A DNA stretch of 64,000 bases from Linum tenue (taxonomy: Eukaryota > Streptophyta > Magnoliopsida > Malpighiales > Linaceae), in the NCBI GenBank assembly GCA_946122785.1, contig CAMGYJ010000003.1:26987811-27051810 (forward strand). The letters are read 5' to 3'. A model generated the notes under the pieces. The model ran no database searches. It was not told where the DNA came from and saw only the letters and a list, made by a program, of their open reading frames with translations. The position numbers and the translations under genes are program-made. The first letter of the stretch is position 1. Every line of letters starts with the position of its first letter. Shown here one piece after another: positions 44,276 to 56,640 of this stretch.

Positions 44276-45098
44276 TCCGTATAATTTTCCTCAGTTTTCT
44301 ATATCTAGCAGAAAGCCTAGCTGTGTCTTTCTCCTTCAACCTCAAAAAGTTGGCAGTCGGACCGTGCTCTTGTTTCTCTAGTCTGTTTTTTATTCGCTGG
44401 TTGTTAGTCCCAAGTTTTGATGAATGTTTCATCCCCAAAGGCCACAATACCACCAGATCAACTCCTTAGAAGTTGTGTGCTTTATATGTAAATGAATTTT
44501 TTTATAAAATTTCATATTGGATTTCTAAAACCACACCAGAAACTGTATCGTTAACACGAAAAATCGTTATTTACCTGTTACCCTGAAATTTTCACGATCG
44601 AATCTCCGATACGATTTTACAAACACTATAGCTAACCCTACCATTTCCGGGTTTCTTTCAATACAACCATTTCAGGCAAACAAGTGAAGTATCGACACTT
44701 CTTACCCTATCAATTATACAACCTCAAGCACATGAGCAACTGACAGTTGCTTCACCAGCACTGCTACCAGATTTTCTGCAGATCATACTAGTTCGGCCGA
44801 AGCTCGTCGGCACATATTCACAATTGAAAAGCGGGCCAAATATTATACTTACTGCCAAAAAACCATTGTAGCAATCAATACGTAGAGGATAGACAAAGTA
44901 GATTACACAGATTTCATTCACAGGCAAAACGTTCATCCTCCTATGCAGCAATATCACAAAAAAAACTTCTAAAACTCTTACTAGACAAAAGGTGGCAACA
45001 ATATATTTCGTAGCAGACGTATTTAATAATAGCTCACCACCCAAGCAAGGAAGACAACGGATGAAAAATGGTTCTCCGAATCGAACAACTCCACACAT

Positions 45099-47327
45099 TT
45101 ATTTTTTCCCACAGCTGAAACCTTTGCATACTGAGAGTACGATGATGAGGATCAACGCGATGAGGATTCCCAGAACAATGAGCTTGATCTTCATATTCTG
45201 CAGCCACATCTTCCTCCTGATTTTTGTTCCAGTAGATCGGAAGTCTTGTGCCTGTAAGTACCAATTTCGTCACATGTTATTATTAAAACCGAGAGAGAAC
45301 ACTGAGGTGATTATGTCCTTGCAAACAATTACACACACACCCCCACTCCGTCAAGAACTAAGCAAGCGGGATAACTTGAGAAATTCAGATCCCAGTGCCA
45401 GTCTATGTATCATGCAGGCCCGATAAGTCGCATATATTGCCAGCATTAAGTCTCATGACATACAAAGCTAACATTTCTTCATTTGTAAAATTACAGTATA
45501 AGCCTTAGGAACAAAATGCTATGTAGAATTAGAGTATCACTGACCTGCTGATGGAGATTCTCAGTTTTGTCCACCAGAAGTTCTATCTTCTCTCCCCTGT
45601 CCAAAACCTATATAAGACGGACATGAGAGAATTTCAGCTACTTGTGTTGATATCCTATTAGACAAAAAAAAAAAGCATGCATGTTGGCAGAACACAACCC
45701 CAATGGGAAGTCAGCCTGGCTGCTTCACAATTCGTTCCAAAACTCTATTAAAGTACAGTGGCACAGTGTGCTCTCTGGATCATTCATGTATGCAAACAAG
45801 CTCACAAGAGCTGTGAGTTGAGCAAGAAGGACTATAATTTGGAAAATTTCTCATAAGACCACATACGAAAAATATTCAACTTTGCTTGTCCGAGGAGGAA
45901 AGACAACTAGTTTCCCGAAACAATCACATCCAGAAATTCATCAAGCAAAAAAGAAAAAAACAGGAACAACACTACAGATATGAAAAATGACAGCATCAAT
46001 GAACAAGAAGTTTATGATGAAACGGCTTAAGCAAACAAAAGCATCTTCCGAATAGAACAGCCATAACATCGAGAGGCAGGAAGTTCTGATACCACTCAGC
46101 TGGGGTCATTAACAACAATGATATTGATAGGGTGGTGTTACAAAACACATAACACTTACTCAACCTATACATATGGCAACATCAGCATCGATCTCATTAT
46201 AATGCACACAATGAGAAATTGGTGCATCCGGTAAACAATTGACAGTTCATTGACCATGTAGCAGTCACTTCACTACACAAGACCAACTGACAAAGGAGCA
46301 CAGAACATGGTATATTCACGATCATGAAGACACAGAAGTATTGACAATTTAAATCCACATTTGCTCTGGTATTCTGGTAACATTTAAGGAAACAATCTGA
46401 TCTTTGTCATTCCACCAAGACCAGAGAGATGATGCACCGTACCTTTTCAATGTTCTCCATCATAACTCCTTTCACTTCTGAAACCTGAGCTTTAACCTTT
46501 GCAAGCTTGCTTATCTCTTCAGGGTGATCCACACAGTACTGCATATGCTCTTTCAGTTTTGGCCTACAAACAGGCAAGGGTTTATGTTACAGCCAAAGAA
46601 AAGTCATAAGAACAAACTGATCAAGTATCACAATCCACCAATCAGATTACCCAAATTCCTTGTTTAGGCTATTGGCAGCAGCTGTTGTAGCCTTTCCACT
46701 ACCGTATTTCGTCATGAAATCTTCCTTGATACGTTCCAGGAAAGCCATGGGCACCTGTCTTCCAGCTGATTCATCGGCAACGACGCAGTACGCTGCAAAG
46801 TAGAATAAGGAAAGTCAGTCCGCCGCCACGGCATAGAGGATTTACATACAGATCGAAAATGAAAAAGCACGGCCTAAGATCCGTGATCCAGTTCAAGATA
46901 TTCATCATCTCCCTCCTGGCTACCGATTCTACTCAATCAACAACAATACGGCCAAGCAGATCCCTCGATCAACCAAAAAAAAAAAAAAAAATCTTTCTAA
47001 TCAGACTTAGAGTGGACCAGAAACTCAGCCGCCATGAATCGGAATCAGTTCTAGTCAAAAATCGGCCTCGCCTAACTCCATTTCAGAAAGGAATGAACAA
47101 AAACGAGAACAGAAGGAGGAGAAGACAAGGAACTCACTGTAGCCATTATCAACGAGATAATTGAAAGTGTGGCCGTCGCAGTTGTAGGTAAACTTGTTGT
47201 TGGTTGCGGGGAGTTTCTGGAGGCACTGGAAGGCTATGGAGTTGAAATTGCCGCTGAATTCGGTGTACTCGGCGAGAAGCACAGTGCCGCGGGAGACGAA
47301 GGAGTAGATCAGAGTTTTCTGCGCCAT
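45099..47327 (-). CDS. VAMP72: VAMP72-family R-SNARE (five exons, 222 aa)
   Basis: Exons on the minus strand: 47138-47327, 46651-46792, 46443-46563, 45545-45607 and 45099-45251, all with GT-AG borders and matching phases (669 nt in total). The product is a vesicle R-SNARE. An N-terminal longin domain ([21 protein letters not shown] ... [15 protein letters not shown]) is followed by the SNARE coiled coil with the zero-layer Arg in [19 protein letters not shown] basic juxtamembrane stretch ([14 protein letters not shown]) leads to one C-terminal transmembrane anchor ([19 protein letters not shown]). VAMP72 proteins mediate fusion of secretory/endosomal vesicles with the plasma membrane or cell plate, pairing with SYP1 syntaxins. 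There is no acidic longin insertion, so it is not VAMP727. Which VAMP721-726 paralogue it is cannot be said. A LINE ends about 500 bp upstream of the ATG. Confidence 0.93.
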
Positions 47328-47852
47328 TTCCGGCGAGTCAGGGAGGCGGATTCGGCGAAGGCAGAGAGAGATCTGAGATTTCTAAGGAGGGAGGGAGCTT
47401 CGTCCGTGTCGTTGCTGTTACGTTTGCTAGAAAAGCCACTATCTATCTATATACCCGTCTCTTTCTAAATCAAATTACACGGCGACTAAACAACGCACCA
47501 CACACAAAACTGGAGCGGCCTCTCTCTTCTTTTCTCCGGTGGGAAGAGGCAGGAGGTGAGAGAAGACCTTTTGGAAGGGAGGTGGGGGAAAGGGAAAGGG
47601 AAGGAAGGAGAACAACGGGGTGGGAGGTTTAAACGGGGAAAAAGAGAGAGAGACGAAAGAAAGCGGAGGAGTAGAACAAAAGAAAAGCGTGAGGTTTATT
47701 GATGATTTGTATTTTTTTGATTGCTGACTAAGGAAGCTCTAGAAGAGAACGCCAACAATAAAAACAGTTGCCAAATGAAAGTTAATAATAATACTTCCTA
47801 AAAAAATTACAAATATACCTTTTTTTTAAACAGAAAACTGCGCTCAACTTTA

Positions 47853-48563
47853 TTAGGTAGATGTCAAGCATACATCATCCAGTTTTAACTGGTGAAGAAT
47901 ACTAATCGGCGGTCTATCAAACCAGACCTCCGTCTCATCCCATCGAGTGTCCATATGCGCCATTATATGTGTTGCCTTGTTCGCATTTCTTCTGATATGT
48001 TGGACTCTGTTCGCCTCTTTTCCCTGTAACAACTTCCTGATATTCAACACAATAGTGCCTAGCTCGGTGTAGTTCACACGAGCTTCCCTAATCCAGTTGA
48101 CTACTATCAAGCAGTCTGATTCCACCAACGGTGTTCCTAGCTGATGTCGTCGAACTAGCTGCAATCCGAGTTCCATGGCCAGTGCTTCACCCATCGGTCG
48201 GTCATGCTTCCCACGTACCCTCCTTGCCGCTGCCATTATAAACCTTCCATTATGATCTCTGATAACCACTCCCGGTCTAGTGCTCTCCTCACTAAAGCCA
48301 ACATTTGTATTGACCTTGATCATACCCCAAGGTGGCCTCTGCCAAGTGTATATAGCTCCTGGGGAGGGAACCTGTTGGTCATAGCGTTGATGTTGACGAT
48401 ATTCATCAAGGTATGCAATTGCTCGTGGGACAATATCGCTTTCTTCCATCTTCTTGACATTGAATAGATGAGCATTGCGTTCCTTCCATAATGACCATAA
48501 GTCAACACACTCCAGTCTTCCGTCATCTCTTTTGGCACAGATACAATCACCTTCGCCACCCAC
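47853..48563 (-). pseudogene. LINE RNase H domain
   Basis: 236 residues with RNase H motifs: MIKVNTNVGFSEESTRPGVVIRD, MGEALAMELGLQLV, VESDCLIVVNWI and IRRNANKATHIMAHMD. The first catalytic Asp, normally in KVN-D-G/A, appears as Asn/Thr, so activity is doubtful. The N-terminal part overlaps the preceding zinc-region frame (48320-48868) in another phase, a frameshift near 48500. Confidence 0.88.
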
Positions 48564-48868
48564 TCCTTACAACTTCCATCTCCTCGCAATTCGAAACACT
48601 GCGCCACCTGAGAAGTGCGCCACAATCTCGAAGCCCAAGCACACTCACTGAAGAGGTGAACCTGTGTTTCCTTAAGGTTACAGAACGGGCATGCATCCCC
48701 TCTTCGAGAACTACGTATACTCACTCGATCCCCTGTAGCAAGAGATTCTCTAGTGAACCTCCAAAAAAACACTCTGACTTTAGGAGGTATATTAAGAGAC
48801 CAAATGCATTTCCACAAGGGTAGGTCACTCGTCGTCGCGTCACCATTATACTCTCGATCATCTTTCAA
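48320..48868 (-). pseudogene. LINE zinc-binding reverse-transcriptase tail
   Basis: It contains LWKCIWSLNIPPKVRVFFWRFTRESLATGDRVSIR and CPFCNLKETQVHLFSECAWASRLW, the zf-RVT region between RT and RNase H in plant LINEs. The frame is offset from both neighbours. Confidence 0.88.
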
Positions 48869-49049
48869 CCACTTTCGGTACTCGTTTCTTGCTGCATAAT
48901 TTTCGTCTCTACTATCCGCCCATATCAGCCTGTTAGGAACTAAAGAGTCTCATAATGGGATTTGACGAATGGCTACCGTCCTCGTTGTTGGGAAACAACT
49001 TTCAAAAAGCATCTCGTCCCATTGATTTAACTCTTCGTCAATCAGGTCT

Positions 49050-49379
49050 CTAACAGGCGCATCGACCAGCAGCCCCCATCGGTGGCGATTGCACATAGTA
49101 CCATGGTACTGTTGGAATCCAACGGTCCCCCCATATCTTCGCAGTTGCTCCGTTCCCAATCCTCCATCTGAGTCCACTCATTCGAAAATCTTGTGCCCCC
49201 ATCAAACTCTTCCATACGTAATTAGGGCGGTATCCAATACTTGCATCCAAAATATTATCATTCTTATGATACTTTGCTTTCAAAATCTTTGATATGAGTG
49301 AGTCTAGGCGTTGGTAAAGGCCCCAGAGCTGACATGCTAAGAGGGAAAGATTCAAGCCCCACAAATCCCGAGAGCCCAT
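49050..49379 (-). pseudogene. LINE RT C-terminal connection fragment
   Basis: It encodes GSRDLWGLNLSLLACQLWGLYQRLDSLISKILKAKYH and WRIGNGATAKIWGDRWIP, the standard sequence between the RT core and zf-RVT region of plant L1s, separated from the RT core by a frame break near 49390. Confidence 0.85.
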
Positions 49380-49402
49380 ACCCCCTTCTGACTTCGATCT
49401 GA

Positions 49403-50923
49403 CTAGGGATGCCCTTCCAATCCAAGAATTCTCCGTTCATCGCCTTGCTGCCCCCACCAAAATTGCATAATCATACTATGAATTTCCTCAATGATACCAT
49501 CAGGGACCTTAAAAACAACCATCGTATACGTTAGTTGGGCCTGCGCAACTGATTTAATCAATACCTCTCTTGCCGCTGCTGACATCGTTCTTTCTTTCCA
49601 GCCAGATAACTTTTTCCTCACACGCTCCTTCATATAGACAAAAAGAGATTTCTTTGATCTTCCCACCTGCGTCACTAATTCCAGATATTTGTCATGTTTA
49701 TCGACAGCTCGCATCCCCAAGGTCGAACTAACCAACAGCTTCTGATGTGGCTTCACGTTTTCACCAAAACTGACTTCCGATTTCTCAAAACTCACAAGTT
49801 GGCCAGACTCTAGTTGATAGTCCCCCAAAATTCTCCTCAAATCCTTACTCTCCTGGACAGTGGCCCTGGCAAAAAAGATAGAGTCATCAACAAAAAATAG
49901 GCGAGAGATCACCGGAGCTCCTCTCGCAACAGACAGCCCATGGATCCGTTTCTCGCGAATTGCCTTAGATGTGTAGGATGACAGCCTCTCCGCCACGAGC
50001 AAGAATAAGTACGGGGAGAGCGGGTCTCCTTGCCGGAGGCCTCTCGTTGGAATCAGTTGTTGTGAACGATGGCCATTCACCAAGATGGAGTATGTAACAC
50101 ACGTAACGCACATCATAACAAGGTGCGTCCATCTATCCGAGAACCCCAATCTCTGCTTTATCCCTTCCAGAAACCACCACTCCACTCTGACGTAGGCTTT
50201 AGCCATGTCCGTCTTTGCCGCAAAAAAATTGGTTTTGTTCTTCATTTTCTTTTTCATATTATGGAAACACTCGAAAGCTACCATAACGTTATTCGCAATA
50301 AATCTGCCGGGCACAAAAGCTGACTGCTCCGGGGATATAATCCTGTCCAAGAGTCCTTTGAGACGATTCGCCATCACCTTAGCAAGTAGTTTATACAGAA
50401 CGTTGCATAGAGAAATTGGGCGAAACTCTTTCGGCATCTTCGGATCCTTTACCTTGGGTATTAAAGCGATTAGGGTATGATTCATGGACTCTGGCATTAC
50501 CCCCGTGTCAAACACTGTCGTAATTAAATCTGTTACGTCATCACCAAAAATATGCCAAAATTTTGTAAAGAAGAGGACCGAGAGCCCGTCTGGCCCTGAC
50601 GCTTTCCTTTTACCCATGTTTCGGAGTACTTTATATATCTCTTCTCGAGTGACAGGCCGATTCAACTCCATGTTCTCTTCCTCTCCTATCCGACGAGTCA
50701 CAGAGTCCAAAACCGGGGTGAGAAGGGGTCGAGACCCAGCTTTAAGAAGCTGGCTAAAGTACTCCCAGAGACACTGTGAAACTTGATCAGTACCCTTCCA
50801 CCACAGTCCTACATCATTTTTTAGCTTTTTAATGGTATTCCGTCTTCGCCGAGCAGAGGCTTTTTTGTGGAAGAAATTGGTATTCTTGTCACCTTCGTGT
50901 ATTCCAAAAAAATTATTCATCAT
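49403..50923 (-). pseudogene. LINE reverse transcriptase core
   Basis: 506 residues with all major non-LTR RT blocks: GKRKASGPDGLSVLFFTKFW, HTLIALIPKVKDPKMPKEFRPISLCNVLYKLLAKVMANRL, ISPEQSAFVPGRFI, AKTDMAKAYVRVEW, GLRQGDPLSPYLFLLVAERLS and the catalytic FVDDSIFFARA. This stretch is still open, the best-preserved part of the element. Confidence 0.93.
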
Positions 50924-51759
50924 TTTCCACCTCCTCTAATTCTTTCCGCAAGGCAGCGCGCTGAGCCAGAACCTCCCCAGTAGCCTCCTTCCATTCCAAA
51001 ACCTTCATTGCCTTCTAATTTTTGCTTTTTGCTTCTGGAAATCAGGGAAGAGAACTCTATTCCAACCGTCTAGCTGATCTTGAACCCGAGAGATTTTATT
51101 AAACACATTCCCACCTCCCGCATTCCAAGCTCCAGCCACTTGATCCATACATTCCGCGTGCTTGATCCAGTGCTGTTCAAAATGAAAGAATCATCCCCAT
51201 TTTACTTCCTCATCTTCTTCCCCTGTTGTCTAGTATAGAATCGGGCGATGATCCGATCGATTACTATCTAAGTGAGCTACTTGTGCTTGAGGCCAGATGC
51301 CTCTCCATTCCTCATTGGCTATAAACCGGTCCAGTCTCTCTTCAATGTATCCGCCCACCATCCTCCGGTTCTCCTAGGTGTACGGGTACCCCTGAAAACC
51401 CATGTCCTCCAACCCGACTTCGATAAGTCAGTCAACAAAGGCGACCATCTCATTCTCGTCAGCTAGATTCCCCCCCCCCCCCCCTTCTTCTCGTGAGCCG
51501 ATAGATATTGGATGAAATCTCCTCATATCCAAGGGCCAGACCACCGTCCCGCAAGATTATGGATCAAATTCCACGTTCGGTATTTTTCTCTTCCTTCCGA
51601 CCAACCATAAATGCCCGTGAAATGCCATGTCAAATTCGGCGGTTCCTCTATCTTAACATCCAAATGATTATCAGAGTCAGACATCACCGTAAGCGAAACT
51701 TCCTCCATCTGCCAGATGCTAATACCCCCAGCCCTGCCTCCACGTGAAACACCACATGG
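50924..51759 (-). pseudogene. LINE endonuclease remnant
   Basis: Broken frames. The 5'-most piece (51523-51759) encodes GISIWQMEEVSLTVMSDSDNHLDV and FTGIYGWSEGREKYRTWNLIHNLAGRW, the middle of an APE-type endonuclease. Near 51245 a minus-strand SDHRPI-type motif marks its end. Stops and a long C-run disrupt it. Confidence 0.8.
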
Positions 51760-51941
51760 ACAAATATACCTTTTAATTATGAACATGTAACAAATAATAT
51801 TTTTTTGTTAGTATTTCCGTCATTTAAGTGAGAATACCAGAAAAAACTATCTTACCCTCACTTATCATCTAAATAATTATACTTATCTTTCTCTAGCGAA
51901 GTTGAAAGCTCATCGTTACTTTTCTTTCCCCCATAAATTAG

Positions 51942-53183
51942 GGGCTAGGATCAGGTGACTAAGAAGGGTCCCCTATAAGTGAATCTCAGCTCTTCAAGCT
52001 CATTTAAATATGATGGTTGATATTAATCTACTTTAATGAAGGGTAATGTAGTAATTGCATCACTTTTTAAATTTTTAATTATTAACTGATTTAATAAATT
52101 CCTTTACAGCTTTACTCCCACCTTCGTCGACAATAAATTTCCGGCGTCCAGTTCCTCCGCCGGCAACCTGAATTTCCGGCATCCCATTTGAGCGGACCGC
52201 CAATGGACCTGACATGGGGGATTTCTTTTGGCTTGAGAGAGAGAGAGAGAGAGATTTCGCCAACAATGAATTTTTCGGCGACGTCTGTTTTCTTATGTTT
52301 GTCGGGCGGCTTTTTAAATTCTAGTTTGTTATTTTTATCTATTATGTTTATAATATTTATATGACTAGTTTGTATACATTTTAATTTGTAATGTTTGTTT
52401 GTCTAGTTTCTATACTTTATATTGTGATTTGCATGCTTTGTATTCATTGATTTGTAATATAAGTTTACTGTTTTGTATTGTAAGTAGTGGCATTTTGTAT
52501 TTTTAGTATGTTTTGTAATGTTTGTCGATCTATTTTGTAATGTTTATATCGATTCAGTTTGTATTGTTTATTATTCCTGTTTGTCATCTTTCTCTTTACA
52601 TTTGTAATGTTTATATACTATTTTGTATATATTGTAATTTGTAATGTTTGTTTGTCTAGTTTGTATACTTTTATGTTATGATTTGTATATTTTGTATTCA
52701 TTGGTTTGTAATACAAGTTTACCTATTTGTATTGTAAGTAGTGATATTCTATACGTTTAGTATACTTTGTACTGTTTGTCGGATTCTTTTGTAATGTTTG
52801 TAAGCTTTGTTATTTTTGTCCATCATGTTTGTCATTTTTGTCAACCATGTTTGTAATGTTTGTACATCTGGTTTGTAATGGTTGATATTATAGTTTGTAA
52901 TGGTTATCAATTTGCTTCATAATATTTATAGGGTTGATTTGTAAACATCATAATTTGTAATAAAAGATAGTGACAAAGTACCCAAAACATACTAAGAGTA
53001 CAAATTATTAGTACTTACAATACAAACGGACATGACTTGCATCACAAATCAATACTTATAAAGTATACAAATTAATATTACAAAACATACAAACTATACA
53101 AATCATACTCATTATGTAAAAATATAAAATCTCATGCAATATCTTCAAATGGATCGAATAATGGTTAGGAAAAAAATAGACGA

Positions 53184-53220
<37 letters not shown>

Positions 53221-53859
53221 TGACTGTAATTCCGACGCAACCAATTACCCAAAAACAAAGCAAGTGCCAACTATTGGATACATCTTTGTTTTAACGAGAA
53301 AAAAGGAAGAAATAGAAACTTAGATTCTTCTTCCCTACCCTCGGACGACGACGATGTGGAGAGATGTGTCCCCGCCATCGAATCTTTCCACCGCCGCTGC
53401 CGCCGACTCTCTCTACTGCCGTCGACACCTCTCTCTCTCCCGCCGCTGCCTCTCTCTCCTCCACCATCGTCTCTCTCTCCTCTGTTTTCCCGATGATGAC
53501 GACGACCAGATTTGCTTTCTCTCTCTCCAACATTGTCGCCTCTGTTGCGATCTCCTTTCCCTCTCTCCACCGTCGCCATCATCGTCGAGGTCTCCTTTCT
53601 CTCTCTCCATCGTCGTCGGCGTTCTCTCACCCACCGTAACTTTTCTCTCTCTCATGTGGGCGACGCTAGCAACGCAGAAGAACAAGTTGGAGGAAATAAA
53701 AAACTTAAATGAACTTTTTCATAATTCCAAAATTGTCCCTCCCATTATTTAATCATCCATTCCCTTATTTCCACCATTAGATCGATTAATAAGGATCCAA
53801 CGGCTAGGAGGGGCTTAGCTAAGTGACTAAGCACCCCCCTTAGTCACCAGATCCTCTCT
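51942..53859. mobile_element. Non-autonomous MULE (Mutator-like) element
   Basis: The ends are inverted. Left GGGCTAGGATCAGGTGACTAAG corresponds to the reverse complement of the right end, AGAGAGGATCTGGTGACTAAG, and similarity continues inward for about 100 bp with gaps. It is flanked by a 9-10 bp direct repeat CATAAATTAG (51932-51941 and 53860-53869), the duplication length typical of Mutator. No transposase. The interior holds AT-rich repeats, (ATT)12 at about 53187-53220, a GA run at 52237-52254 and CT-rich DNA. Confidence 0.75.
52411..53090. repeat. AT-rich direct and inverted repeats inside the MULE
   Basis: A segment of about 105 bp (TGTATTGTAAGTAGT ... TTTAGTATG) occurs at about 52411-52515 and again about 243 bp later at 52654-52755. 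A third copy, inverted, lies at about 52985-53090. The interval is full of TTTGTAATGTTTGT-like words. Confidence 0.65.
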
Positions 53860-53869
53860 CATAAATTAG

Positions 53870-54269
53870 TCTACTAGAGGGACTGTACAATAGCACCCCT
53901 CAGGTGGCACTTCAACTCCCTTAGATGCATTTTTAACATTTCATAGATACCTAAAACTCAATCTCTTTCCAAATATACTCTTTCCCTCTCATCTCTTATT
54001 TACGGGAGCGGTGATGGTGATAACTATTCCATAGTAATCACCATGGCTACTAAGGGCAAATTGAGTATGGAAAAGTCTAGAGGGCGTGAACATCACCTCA
54101 AAACCGTAAAACTCACACATGTCCAACAACAACACTCCTGTCGCAGGCTGAGCATTGTTCACAGTCAGGAGGGTTGAAAATCTCATGTAAACTGCAAACT
54201 CTGCAGTTCACTGCTTGAGGTGAAAAACAGGGCATGAAAATAACCTCCTTACCGTGAAACTCACCCTAT
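53870..54269. other. Intergenic, no gene recognised
   Basis: 400 bp right of the MULE, AT-rich with short open frames lacking known motifs. I see nothing definite. Confidence 0.5.
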
Positions 54270-54600
54270 TGCGGGAATAAAATAGCACCTGTGAGTTTTG
54301 AGAGCGGAGAGTTGGGGTTTTCACCCAAAAAAACCCAATGGCGATTCTAGAGAGAGTGATCTAGGAGGCTTCTTGGAGATATTTTGGAGATACCCAACCC
54401 CATTGGAGCTTGAAGATCCTCCCTAAAAGATGAAGATTTAAGATCTTGGACCCTATTGTATTCTCTCTCTTCTCCTATCTATGAATTAGTCTCCTTGACT
54501 TAGGTTTATGAACCCTAGTTATAGATCTTGGACTTTCAAAAATAATAAATGCAATGGACTCTTGAAGGTGCTCTTTATTCTTTCTTATCAAGGTAGGAGT
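54270..54600 (+). repeat. LTR-like fragment related to the Athila/Tat-type LTRs
   Basis: TCTCTCTCTTCTCCTATCTATG followed by TTGACTTAGG and ATGAACCCTAGTT parallels, in order and spacing, the LTR blocks at 12750-12800 and the reverse complement of 33235-33275. Only about 330 bp is recognisable and the ends are not clear. Probably a decayed solo LTR piece. Confidence 0.45.
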
Positions 54601-55424
54601 TATTCGTTTTGGTCTCCTTCTTTAACTTTCTGCACTTGGCACAAAAAAATTTCAATTTTGCAAATTGACATCTCTCCCTCATGACCGAGAGTGAAATGAA
54701 CATTGACTTCCCTATCAAGGTCCCATGTGGTGAACTTCAAGGTAGGATTCATTGCCAGAGCACCAGTTCCCGTCCTACAATCCACGTCTCAACGACAGAC
54801 GCGTTACCACACATGTCGGGCTCAAACGAGAGCAGAGGGCTCATGGCTACTAAAAGGTGATATGTACCTTGTCATAGGAGCCCGTGAGGAGGAGAGGTAT
54901 TTGGGAGGTGATAGCCAGAAGGTAGTAAAAGATGAACGAGACGCTGTAAAGCTATCTGAACCCCAAACACATCCTCAATCGGCTCCGAACCAAAGAGAAG
55001 GGCCCTTCGATGGCTCAACTCAAACACTATGCCCAGTTACCCTCACATGAAAACCTCAATTTTTTCAAAAGTGAGCACATTTACACACGTTTTTATGTCC
55101 AAAAAGTAGAAAGGCTCGCACACAGGTCTTACCTAATCAGCAAACATTATCAACTCACCAAAGAGGAAGATAAGGATAAAATCCCTCATACACCGACAAC
55201 TCTGGTAAATGCAAATTACTCTCTATAAAACACGCCATATCAATTATCTAGCATATCATCAAGGTTTCAAACACAAAATCTAAGCGATTCAATACACCAA
55301 AATACAAGTAATCGATAGCAAACACTCCTACACATCGATCATCAACGTCTTACATTCATGATTAAGGGAGGCTACTACCAACTTTGGAAAAACCATTCAT
55401 GAATCATTCAAAAATGCATACAAT
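54601..55424. other. Probable retroelement-derived intergenic DNA
   Basis: No convincing gene. The sequence resembles, in composition and position relative to the following C-run, the 3' internal segment of an Athila/Tat-type element in minus orientation. The 115-codon plus frame at 54703 has no motif. Confidence 0.35.
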
Positions 55425-55490
55425 CCCCCCCCCCCCCCCCCCCCCACCACACACACACAATTTAGAGACACATTGTCCTCAATGTGAGAA
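55425..55490 (-). repeat. Degenerate internal polypurine tract with a G21 run
   Basis: Read on the minus strand, TTGAGGACAATGTGTC precedes a CA/TG repeat and a 21-base G run. This matches the GAGGACAATGTCGTG...TGTGGGGGG block of the two elements described above, with the G run expanded. It marks a third, decayed relative in minus orientation. Confidence 0.5.
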
Positions 55491-55779
55491 TTCAAAGATA
55501 TGTTCATGAATTGTTACCATAGGGTGTTTTGGTGGGTTGGTGTAGGTGTACAAGTGTAAGTCTTTGTCTTTCAGGTTGGTATAGGATGATAAAGCCCATA
55601 AGTAGAGAGAAGAGAAGGTTATGGGGCACAAAATAACTATTTACACCATAAATTTGTTTTGTACCACATTGATGAGTTACAAGATAAGTAATGAGTTTAT
55701 AAGTCCATATTAATTATTAAAATTAATGTTATTTAAGTTGTATATTGATTTTAAACCCAAATCACTAAGTCATTAGTGA

Positions 55780-56640
55780 GCATAGACATGATTCAATGAC
55801 GGACATGGGCCTCTCATAGAAGGCCATGCCATGCCACAAGATTGTATAAAAATAAACTAAGTCTGGAGAAGGACGTGCCGCTTCAACTAGGAGGGCCATG
55901 TCCGTCTAGAATCTAGAAGCACGTGCCGCTTCAAGAAGAGGGCCATGACCGTCTACAATTTAGAATCACGTGCTATGTCAACGCGAGTGACCATGGACTT
56001 GGGAAATTTCTCAAGTACATGATCATGCCACGAGAAGCCTATCTCAAAGGAGACAAAAATTACTAAGCCTGAGAGGTCCATGCCGCTTCACGAGAAGGGC
56101 ATGGACGCGAGACAAGAGGGCCTAGGCATGATTGAAAAAATGCTAAGTTTGAGAAGACCATGTTGTGTCACGAAAAGGGTCACGAACATGTTTGAGAAGT
56201 GCATGATCGCAAATGAAGAGTCCATGCCGCCTCATGACCAAGATCGAATGACCCAAAATATTCTAAGTTTGAGAATGCCATGCCGCCTCACGAGAAGGGC
56301 CATGTGCATGATTAAGAGGTTCATGGTTGTGTCATGTGATGGCCATGGACTCTAAGCAAGAAGCATTAGACACGATTGAAAATACTATGTTTGGGAAGGC
56401 CATGTTGTCTCATGGGAGGGGCCATGTGCATGATTGAGAGGTCCATGCGACCTCACAAGAGTGGCCATAGACACAAATGAGAAAGGCGTGGTGGTGGAGC
56501 ATTATATCAATAGTGACTGAGTCCCAAGAGGGCCATGGACATGAGTAGAAGTCCATGGTCTTCTGGCAAGAGGACCACGAAGTGAGACACCACATGCTTA
56601 TCAAAAGACTAGCATGGCATGAGATTTAGAACAAGACCAT
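55780..56640. repeat. Degenerate repeats of CCATG-containing units
   Basis: GGCCATG, CCATGCCGC and TCACGAGAAGGGCCATG-like words recur at irregular 60-130 bp spacing, with CTAAGTTTGAGAA-type spacers. It looks like a decayed minisatellite or retroelement repeat. The 91-codon frame at 56080 lies within the repeat and is not credible as a gene. Confidence 0.6.

Larger units (their letters stand above)
47824..51759 (-). mobile_element. 5'-truncated L1-type LINE with RNase H
   Basis: Flanked by a 15-bp target duplication ACAAATATACCTTTT (47809-47823 and 51760-51774). The 3' end on the minus strand finishes in a short A tract. The order is endonuclease C-terminal part, reverse transcriptase, zinc-binding region, RNase H. 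ORF1 and the start of the endonuclease are missing, as expected from incomplete reverse transcription. The coding region is broken into several frames, so it is dead. A C-run of more than 15 bases (about 51475) interrupts the endonuclease part. Confidence 0.92.

Noticed and set aside
44724..45098. 124-codon minus ORF with Cys-rich start
   Set aside because: It lies immediately downstream of the VAMP72 stop codon on the same strand, where the 3' untranslated region is expected; no domain.
53271..53752. Overlapping Arg/Glu-rich and Ser/Leu-rich ORFs
   Set aside because: Translation of CT/GA-rich low-complexity DNA inside the MULE, open on both strands.
56080..56355. 91-codon plus ORF
   Set aside because: It sits entirely in the degenerate CCATG-word repeat, and its Met-Pro-rich repeats mirror the DNA repeat.
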